64,000 bases of DNA from Linum tenue (Eukaryota; Streptophyta; Magnoliopsida; Malpighiales; Linaceae). The position numbers were made by a program, and so were the translations under genes. The stretch spans positions 61,698,679-61,762,678 of the forward strand of contig CAMGYJ010000004.1 of the NCBI GenBank assembly GCA_946122785.1, written 5' to 3'. The notes beneath the pieces are model-generated. The model worked only from the letters and a program-made list of their open reading frames with translations, was not told where the DNA came from and did no database searches. The stretch's first letter is position 1, and each line of letters begins with the position of its first letter. Of the stretch, positions 56,984-64,000 are shown one piece after another.

Positions 56984-59900
56984 GCCTCCCCCAAATTGAT
57001 GCTGATCAGAAAGCATCAATTTGCTCGACAGGTACCAATGACGACTGGTGGAGAAGGCCTTAGTAAAGATGTCTGCAACCTGATCCTCAGTACGTATGTA
57101 ATGCAGAGTAACATCACCAGAGCTAACTAAGTCCCGAACATAATGAACATGAATCTCTATGTGCTTCGTACGATCATGGAGAACTGGATTCACTGCAATG
57201 CGAATCGCACTGGTGTTATCAACATAGAGATCCATAGGCAAGGGACAGTGGACACCGAGATCATGGAGGAGTCGACGAAGCCAAACAAGTTCGGATACAG
57301 CATCAGACATGGCCCGATACTCTGCTTCAGTAGAGGATTTAGACACCTTATCCTGCTTCTTACAACGCCAGGAAATGAAAGAATCACCCAATCGAATGCA
57401 CCACCCAGTAGTAGAACGCCGAGTATCAACACAGCCAGCAAAATCTGAATCAGAATAAGCCTGGAGATCCAGAGATCCACTAGAAGGAAAACGAATACCC
57501 ACATCACGAGTACCCTGCAGATAACGTAAAATACGATGTACTGCAGCAAGATGATCAGTACGAGGCGATGCCATGAACTGACTGACAACCTGAACAGCAT
57601 ACGATATATCCGGACGAGTAGCTGATAAGTATATAAGACTGCCAACAATGCTACGATAAGCCGTCCCATCGGAAAGCACATCACCTGAATTACGACTGAG
57701 CTTCACATTCAATTCCATAGGGGTAGAGACCGGACGACAGTCGCCAAACCGATGATCCTCAAGTAAGTCAGAGATATATTTACGCTGACTAAGGAGAAGG
57801 CCCCTAGAGTCACGCGTAACTTCCAGGCCAAGAAAATATGATAGATCGCCAAGATCCTTAATGTGAAAAGCCGAATGAAGACCCTCCTTAAGCCGTGCAA
57901 TTCCCTCATGATCAGACCCAGTAATGACCATGTCATCAACATAAAGTAGAAGTGCAACAACCCCAGCCGAAGAAGAACGAGTAAACAGTGAAGGATCATT
58001 CTGACTCTGACAGAAACCCAACTGAGAAATGGTAGTATGAAACTTCTCAAACCAAGCGCGAGGTGCCTGTTTTAGTCCATATAATGAACGGTTGAGACGA
58101 CAGACCTGATCAGAAGTCCCAAGAGTGTAACCCGGTGGACGTTCCATGTAGATGACCTCCTCTAAATCGCCATGAAGAAAGGCATTCTTCACATCTAATT
58201 GATGAAGTGGCCAGTTTTTGTGAGAGGCCACAGCAAGCAATGTACGGACGGTGGACATCTTGGCGACTGGAGCAAAGGTCTCTCCATAATCCACACCATA
58301 TTCCTGGGTAAAACCCTGTGCTACGAGCCGGGCTTTGTAGCGATCAACAGTGCCATCAGGATTCATTTTGACAGTGTAAACCCAGCGACAACCAACAACA
58401 GAAGTAGAAGATGGTGGTCGAGGAACCAAAGTCCAAGTGTTCTGGGCGTGCAGTGCCTCCAATTCACGTTTCATAGCCGCATCCCACAGGGGATGACCTT
58501 GAGCTTGCCGATAGCGGGTGGGAACTACAAAGGTATCAACTCCGTAAGCTAGATAATCATTGAATTTTGGAGGAGGGATACCTTTGTTTGCCCGAGTAGA
58601 CTGTCGAGGTGGAAGAGGAGCAACTGGTGAAGATGCGGCAGCCGATGATGAAGAATCGACGGTGGATGATGAGCTAGGAGTGCCGGGAGACATGGATGAG
58701 CTGGCTGATGATGTAGCGGAGGAGGGAAGAGTGGGGGAGGACAGACCTGGCGAGGGAGGATCTGGGGGATCAGATGGAAGAAGGTCTTCGTGGCCATCAT
58801 CAAAAAAAGGAAGTGAGACACCAGTAGGAAGGAATCGAGAGGAAGACGACCCAGGAGAGTGAAACATGACATTCTCAAAGAAGATAACTGTACTAGCAAT
58901 GCGCATACGTTGAGAAGATGGATCATAACACAGATAACCCTTATGGACGTCACTATAGCCAAGAAAAGCACATCGAGCAGTCTTAGACGAGAGTTTAGTT
59001 CGTTCCCGTTTAGGACGCAACACAAAACACAGGCATCCAAAAACTCGAAGACTGGAGTAACTAGGATGACGACCATATAGGGCATAGAAGGGACTCACGT
59101 GTTTCAGAACTGGAGTAACTTGATAGTTAATTAGTCGAACAGCAGTAGCAACTGCTTCCGGCCAAAAACGATCAGGAACGTGAAAAGACAGTAGAAGAGC
59201 TCGAGTAAGGTCCATAACATGACGATTTTTCCGCTCGACTAAACCATTTTGCTGAGAAACACCAGGGCATGACTGTTGAGTCAAAATCCCAAGAGATCGA
59301 TACACATCATATAATGGAAAGGAACTGAATTCTCCTCCTGGGTCTGACCGAATAATCTTAACAGTACGACCAAATTGAGTCTGAATCATTTTCAAAAAAT
59401 CAGTGGCCACAGATTTAAGCTCAGATTTAAGACGGAGGAAATAAACCCAAGTATAACGGGTGGCATGATCAATGAAAAGAGCGAAATATCGAAAACCACG
59501 ACGAGAAACCTCAGGTGAAGGACCCCACAGATCAGTATGTATGATATGAAAAGGATCAGTAATGATGGTAGTGCTCGATGGATAAGAAGAACTAACAGTT
59601 TTCGCTTCTACACAGCTTGTACATGAATGTTTAGGCAAAAAATCAACAGCATTCTTTCCTAATAAAGATTGCCGAAACATGAGTTCAAGACGACTAGAAT
59701 GTGGATGACCCAAACGAGAATGCCAAAGATCCCAAATATCATTATTTGACAAACTAGAAAAACCAAATGACTGCGAACCAACTGCAGCTGACAAATGTTT
59801 AGATGGACTACTGACGAACCTATCGAGATGACTACTGACGGACAACGAATTGTGACCACGAAGTTCTTCCAGTTGAAAAATCCTTCCCCGTTTACTCCCC

Positions 59901-61426
59901 TTTCCGATCTGCCTCCCCGTCTTCAAATCCTGTATAACACATCCAGTCGGAGCAAACATGACAGAACAGCCTTGCTCAGTAAGCTGTCCCACAGAAACTA
60001 AGTTGGGAACTAAATCAGGTACATGAAGAGTATTAGGTAACATCAATTTATCTCCAGAAACAATGCCCATACCATGTACCTTAAGCTTCCCACCATTAGC
60101 AACACTTAGAGACATGTCATTAACAGGTAATATATCCGATAACTGAGCATGATCACTTGTCATATGATTAAAGCAAGCCGAGTCAAGCAACCAAGGAGTC
60201 GTATTACCTGAACCCTGAAGGGTAGCAAAGGCTGCACTTATCGCAGTGGGTAACGACTTTTGAATTGCGGCATTGACGAGCTGCTCCACTGTTGCTGCCG
60301 TTAGAGAACTGCTACTGCTGCTGCCAGCTTCCAGAAGCGTGGCCGAGTGAGCTGAGCGCTCTCCACGCCGGCCCAATCCACGCGAAGCATCACCAAATCC
60401 CGGTCCACGAGCTGCTGTTGTGTGATAATTGAAAGAAGTAGGTGCTTCCCCAGCAACGGAATTATTGCCACCAGGGGTTGAATTAAAACCCCCATGTGAA
60501 TTAAATCCCCCACGTGAATTAAATCCCCCAGCAGATGAATTAAACCCAGCCGCTCCATTGAACCCCCCAGCAGACGCGCGAGCTTCATTACGCTGCCGCG
60601 TACGGCAATCCAAAATTATGTGTCCTGATCTCTTGCAATAAACACAATTATTCCATTGTCGACAATGCTTTTTCGGGTGACCTCGTTCGTGACAGAAGTG
60701 GCACTCTATGTTGGACGGCAGGTTGCGATTTTGAAATTGGGGACGTGAGACAGCAAAGGCGGAGGGCTCTTGTGTAGCGGCAAAGACAGTCTCTCCTGCA
60801 CCAGGGCGGAGATCAATTTGGGACTGAGTTCTAAGCCGAGTTTCCTCTCTCACGAGATGAGGAATAACGCCCTCAAGTTGGAGCCCTTCCCTGTTCAGCA
60901 ACGTTGATCTTACGGCCTCAAATTCAGGCCGCAAGCGCATCAAAAAAGAGAGCACGCGGCCCCCCTGTCGTTCAGCAATCGCATCTGCCGATGCGGGTTG
61001 AGGACGGAGAGCTGCAGACACGATATCCTGTTCTGTCCAGAGTTCCTGAGCCTGATTGAAATATTCAGTGACGCTGCGATCGCCTTGCTCCAGACGAGCT
61101 AAAGCTAGCTGTAACTCAAACTGACGAGCTGTATTCACCGTAGAGTATGTCGAAGCCAAGTGATTCCACATCTGATTTGCGGTGGAGAAAAGACGGAGAC
61201 TCAAGCAAGTAGAAGAATCCACCGAGCCCAATAGCCAATGACGAACACGGGCGTCATTTTGATTCCACAAGGAAATCTCGTGGGCAGACGCGGTTGATAG
61301 AGGTCGAGGGACCGTCCCATTGAGCACGCCAAGGAGACCTCTCCCTTCAACAAAGACCCTGAACTGAAATTCCCAGAGAGCAAAGTTTGTCGATGTCAGC
61401 CGAACCGATGGACGATCAGATTCCAT
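56978..61426 (-). CDS. Copia gag-pol polyprotein
   Basis: 1,482 aa from MESDRPSVRL; an in-frame ATG seven codons earlier straddles the LTR/primer-site border and is unlikely to be used. Domain order: gag (UBN2-like, QLALARLEQGDRSVTEYF), two CCHC zinc knuckles (~242-255 and ~261-274), a GGFN-repeat linker (~287-320), aspartic protease (LLDSACFNHM, Asp ~415), GAG-pre-integrase (LWHSRLGHP), integrase with DDE residues ~632, ~695 and ~731 (HTDLWG, RSDPGGEF, NGLVERK), serine-rich linker, reverse transcriptase (LVAQGFTQ, QLDVKNAFLHGDL, YVDDM ~1162), RNase H (SDSDFAGC, SSTEAEYRA, YVDNTSA). The order PR-INT-RT-RH defines Copia. No stop or frameshift. The stop codon lies just inside the 3' LTR. Confidence 0.97.
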   Translation of the reverse strand: MESDRPSVRLTSTNFALWEFQFRVFVEGRGLLGVLNGTVPRPLSTASAHEISLWNQNDARVRHWLLGSVDSSTCLSLRLFSTANQMWNHLASTYSTVNTARQFELQLALARLEQGDRSVTEYFNQAQELWTEQDIVSAALRPQPASADAIAERQGGRVLSFLMRLRPEFEAVRSTLLNREGLQLEGVIPHLVREETRLRTQSQIDLRPGAGETVFAATQEPSAFAVSRPQFQNRNLPSNIECHFCHERGHPKKHCRQWNNCVYCKRSGHIILDCRTRQRNEARASAGGFNGAAGFNSSAGGFNSRGGFNSHGGFNSTPGGNNSVAGEAPTSFNYHTTAARGPGFGDASRGLGRRGERSAHSATLLEAGSSSSSSLTAATVEQLVNAAIQKSLPTAISAAFATLQGSGNTTPWLLDSACFNHMTSDHAQLSDILPVNDMSLSVANGGKLKVHGMGIVSGDKLMLPNTLHVPDLVPNLVSVGQLTEQGCSVMFAPTGCVIQDLKTGRQIGKGSKRGRIFQLEELRGHNSLSVSSHLDRFVSSPSKHLSAAVGSQSFGFSSLSNNDIWDLWHSRLGHPHSSRLELMFRQSLLGKNAVDFLPKHSCTSCVEAKTVSSSYPSSTTIITDPFHIIHTDLWGPSPEVSRRGFRYFALFIDHATRYTWVYFLRLKSELKSVATDFLKMIQTQFGRTVKIIRSDPGGEFSSFPLYDVYRSLGILTQQSCPGVSQQNGLVERKNRHVMDLTRALLLSFHVPDRFWPEAVATAVRLINYQVTPVLKHVSPFYALYGRHPSYSSLRVFGCLCFVLRPKRERTKLSSKTARCAFLGYSDVHKGYLCYDPSSQRMRIASTVIFFENVMFHSPGSSSSRFLPTGVSLPFFDDGHEDLLPSDPPDPPSPGLSSPTLPSSATSSASSSMSPGTPSSSSTVDSSSSAAASSPVAPLPPRQSTRANKGIPPPKFNDYLAYGVDTFVVPTRYRQAQGHPLWDAAMKRELEALHAQNTWTLVPRPPSSTSVVGCRWVYTVKMNPDGTVDRYKARLVAQGFTQEYGVDYGETFAPVAKMSTVRTLLAVASHKNWPLHQLDVKNAFLHGDLEEVIYMERPPGYTLGTSDQVCRLNRSLYGLKQAPRAWFEKFHTTISQLGFCQSQNDPSLFTRSSSAGVVALLLYVDDMVITGSDHEGIARLKEGLHSAFHIKDLGDLSYFLGLEVTRDSRGLLLSQRKYISDLLEDHRFGDCRPVSTPMELNVKLSRNSGDVLSDGTAYRSIVGSLIYLSATRPDISYAVQVVSQFMASPRTDHLAAVHRILRYLQGTRDVGIRFPSSGSLDLQAYSDSDFAGCVDTRRSTTGWCIRLGDSFISWRCKKQDKVSKSSTEAEYRAMSDAVSELVWLRRLLHDLGVHCPLPMDLYVDNTSAIRIAVNPVLHDRTKHIEIHVHYVRDLVSSGDVTLHYIRTEDQVADIFTKAFSTSRHWYLSSKLMLSDQHQFGGGC
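56984..56996 (-). promoter_or_regulatory. Polypurine tract of the Copia element
   Basis: TTTGGGGGAGGC directly before the 3' LTR on the minus strand; primer for plus-strand DNA synthesis. Confidence 0.85.
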
Positions 61427-61434
61427 TGCCTGAA

Positions 61435-61446
61435 GCTCTGATACCA
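61435..61446 (-). promoter_or_regulatory. Primer-binding site of the Copia element
   Basis: TGGTATCAGAGC immediately after the 5' LTR on the minus strand, complementary to the 3' end of initiator tRNA-Met, the usual Copia primer. Confidence 0.93.
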
Positions 61447-61801
61447 TGTTGAACGATCGGAAATGAGCAAATTGAAAGAACTAAGCAAGAACAACCGGAT
61501 TTACGTGGTATCCCTGGAATGTCCAGGACTAATCCACGGAAGAGTGTAAGCTCTTCAGCTACTGATCTTATTATCCCTGATATGTGTTTTTGTGTTTGTT
61601 ACCAGGTGCAGCGGCTGCTTCCCCAAAATATACAAGCCGAGAGAAAACCTCACCCAGGAGGAAACCAAAATAAAACCTAACCCTATGCACCTACGTCTGC
61701 ATGGGTTTCATGGACCCAAAGCTCAATAATAAACTAAGTACAATTAATGGGCTTAATTAATCAATGAGCAATGGGCTTAATAATCCGCTAATCCGCTAAC
61801 A
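61447..61801 (-). repeat. 5' LTR of the Copia element
   Basis: 355 bp; no difference from the 3' LTR was found by eye. Confidence 0.97.
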
Positions 61802-63660
61802 AGGACAAGTTGGAGGCCGGTGCTGACTATTCCGTTCTTCAGGTAATCTGCCGACGTCGGACATTTTCCTTTCCTCATCCATTTGGCGTCCACTAAAAAT
61901 GCCTCGACCAATTTCGACCACTATAAGAGGCAAAATTATATATATTAGGGCAAACCCATCATTAGTAATATTGAGAGAATATATAAAAAAACAATACCCT
62001 CTGATTCGAATTTTGAGATGAATGTCAAATTATAAAAAGTGTATTACGAGATGGGTCTATACTTACGCCTCGTTGGAGCGAGTGGATCGAGTTGTATCCA
62101 TGTTTTTTGTGCACATCGTAGCCAATTTGATGAATCATGTGATAGAGAGCTACAAAGCATTTCCTCATGTACTCTGGCAATTCCTCAGCCATTTGGATGT
62201 CCCATCTGCACTCAGCTCGAAAAGAGGACTCTCTTACCATTATAAATTTGTAATGATCATCATCATTAAGGAGAAGAATACATACTCGATCGATATCGAT
62301 CCATTAATTAATTGTTACCGAGTTACAGCTTGTGTGAAGAGTGTGAGTTCATCCAACGACGACCCAGGAATGTCAAAAATGTCATCGATTAGGTACACGA
62401 ACGATGTGATTTTGGCAAGATCGACCCTGTACTCGGAGAATCCAGGGCCCGCTAGGGTTGACATTGGCCACAGGTAAGCTTCGACCTGCAGATGATCTCT
62501 CCCATGATTCACTGCCAAATCGATCTCATTCCACCACCTACTTACAAACAAATACCTAAGCATGAGTAATTAATAGCTGGATTATACGCTAATTAAATAG
62601 TGTGTGATCGATCGTTCCTCGATTATTACTTACTTGGAGATCTGCAAGAGTTCCTCTTGATGAGTCGCCTGATTCATGTTGAAGTCTAACTTGGCCAAAT
62701 CCTTGAGAGTCTCCACGTAATGATGCTTCAGCAGCTTATCATTTGACGATGTTCTTGCCCCGAAGCCGTTCAAGTAATCCTCAATCGCCAGCCTGGGTAT
62801 GCTCCTGCGGCAGGGATGTTTCAGAGTATTGGCGACGGTTTCAGTCGTCGTCGCTAATTCTTCTAGGAGAACACCATTGCCGACGGAGAGATTCCGCGAT
62901 GGCGACCTGGTGGCGATCCATGAACGTAGCCAGTGTGAGCTGAATTCCCTAGCTTCACGCAGTGTGCTTTCTCCAGGAGTAATCCACAGTGAAGCTTCGT
63001 AAAACTCCATCATTGCTTCCACGTCTTGGCCTAGATTAGGGTTGAACTTCCCTTCTCCATTCTTGAATTCTCCGAACACATCTGAATATTAACAGCACGT
63101 GCGTGTGGTAGCATTGTTAGTAAAGAAAATCTCATGATCACTCGAGGCTGTGGAATTTACATACGTTAGAATTATTAATATATATATACCCGAAGGAATG
63201 CGATAACTTTGTTGTCTCAAGAGGCGAAAGTTCAAGGAAACTTCGAAAAGCCCACGGGAGCTCCCGGCCGCCATCTTAGCAGTGCTGAATTGATCACAAA
63301 GAACAGCCTCGATGTTTTCCTGGAAGTGGTAGTCGATGCCTAGTCGTTGAACCGCATCGATCATTACTAGGGTTTCGACGGGGCATGCAAACATTCCTTC
63401 TTTCCTCGTTGGGACCATGAACGAATGTTTTGCTTCCTTGAGCTTCTGAGCATGTTTTTCGCCAAGGCAGCTGCATCGAGAGAACACTGGCTTTCGACGT
63501 TGGCTTTTGATGCTTATTGGATGGAGTAATATGGAGGGAGAAGCAATGAACGGAGGCTGGAGGAAGGTTATCATTGAGACGGCCATTTAGACTAGCAGAT
63601 TAGAAGAGAGCTTTTTTTTTTCTTCTGTTTGTTTGGAGGAGTTATCAGTTTGGTTTCCCC

Positions 63661-63670
63661 TTTTATATAG
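63661..63670 (-). promoter_or_regulatory. TATA box of the terpene synthase
   Basis: CTATATAAAA on the minus strand, ~75 bp before the ATG at 63586. The promoter therefore seems intact even though the coding region is split. Confidence 0.75.
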
Positions 63671-64000
63671 TGGAGATTTGGAGTACGTCCGTACACTCTC
63701 GCCATGAAGGAAAATACAATTTTGTATTATGACTTTTTTGTGGATCCCTGAGGGGCACATGGGTTTGCTGGAGGAAAGCTAGATTGGCGGGTGATTAAAT
63801 GCCCACCAAAATAGCTGGTGGGAATTCAATTCTTTTACCTCACTTTTGCACTATAAAACTTTGCACTATAAAAGAAGGAGAACGGATTCTCCACTTTCTG
63901 CATCCCATTCTACACATTCCATCTTTCCTTGTGTGCTCTGTTCCTGTATCTTTCTTGTGGGTTTTAGTTGTGGAAAGATAGATATGAGATTTCCTTGTGA
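63671..64000. other. Region upstream of the terpene synthase
   Basis: Presumed promoter. A pair of plus-strand TATA-like words (CACTATAAAACTTTGCACTATAAAAG is split as two CACTATAAAA copies at ~63850-63873), followed by CT-rich leader-like sequence, could start a rightward gene outside the window; no coding start is convincing. Confidence 0.4.

Larger units (their letters stand above)
56629..61801 (-). mobile_element. Complete, young Ty1/Copia LTR retrotransposon
   Basis: 5,173 bp with 355-bp LTRs (TGTTGAACG ... CCGCTAACA) that look identical base for base, TSD AGGAC (56624-56628 and 61802-61806), an initiator-Met tRNA primer-binding site, a polypurine tract and one uninterrupted gag-pol frame. 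Orientation is minus, the same as the host terpene synthase gene. Everything needed for autonomous transposition is present, so it may still be active. Confidence 0.97.
56071..63586 (-). pseudogene. Terpene synthase (TPS-g type) interrupted by a Copia retrotransposon
   Basis: Exons on the minus strand: 63586-63190, 63081-62634, 62537-62319, 62205-62067, 61920-61802 plus 56623-56494 (one exon split by the insertion), 56376-56071. Without the insertion they join in frame to 585 aa. The last internal exons (219, 139, 249 nt) have canonical terpene synthase sizes. The N-terminus looks like a plastid transit peptide. There is no RR-x8-W motif. GRDH replaces the usual RDR, and YLWPM precedes DDIFD (333-337); the NSE/DTE motif DDLSSTYDE spans the last intron. 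Lack of RRx8W plus YLWPM points to TPS-g, whose members make acyclic alcohols such as linalool, geraniol or nerolidol. The 5-bp TSD is AGGAC on the plus strand. As it stands the gene should not give a full-length enzyme. Confidence 0.9.

Overview
The window is nuclear DNA of a flowering plant, most likely a eudicot. Genes have GT-AG introns, and the families are typical of plants: S-domain receptor kinases, CYP82 P450s, a terpene synthase, a U-box/ARM ligase and an FQR1-type quinone reductase. Much of the space between genes is plant transposons, several with both ends and target-site duplications (TSDs) readable. The species cannot be named from the sequence. All exon joins were inferred by eye from splice sites, reading phase and family conservation.

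Layout. 1-1806: kinase half of an S-domain receptor kinase. 2.9-4.7 kb (minus) and 13.1-14.9 kb (plus): two nearly identical CYP82 P450 genes pointing away from each other, separated by 8.4 kb of transposon layers (a foldback element, a MULE-like element with a 21-bp minisatellite, and a solo LTR carrying two hAT MITEs). 14.9-16.6 kb: a hAT inside a hAT, then a SINE. 17.4 kb: a lone kinase last exon. 18.5-18.9 kb: a small secreted cysteine-rich (knottin-like) gene. 19.4-20.8 kb: an OTU deubiquitinase. 22.7-25.4 kb: an S-domain kinase pseudogene that has lost its catalytic exons. 26.2-29 kb: a decayed Ty3/Gypsy element. 30.9-33.3 kb: an F-box gene. 34.2-35.3 kb: PUB8-like E3 ligase. 35-42 kb: gene-poor, with MITEs. 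42.2-44.4 kb: FQR1-like quinone reductase. 44.95 kb: tRNA-Trp. 45-55 kb: MITEs, a 3.2-kb MULE-like element and a 4.2-kb CACTA element. 55.7 kb: a broken terpene synthase fragment. 56.1-63.6 kb: a TPS-g-type terpene synthase whose fifth exon is split by a young, complete Ty1/Copia retrotransposon.

The most striking point is the terpene synthase. All six exons join in frame and carry the metal-binding motifs, but a 5.2-kb Copia element with apparently identical LTRs and a 5-bp TSD sits in exon 5, so this looks like a very recent natural knockout allele. The CYP82 pair and a TPS-g gene in one window raise a homoterpene-type pathway as an untested idea (some CYP82 enzymes cleave nerolidol-type alcohols, and some TPS-g enzymes make them). 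The OTU, F-box, PUB8, FQR1 and tRNA genes look like ordinary housekeeping or signalling genes without a shared role.
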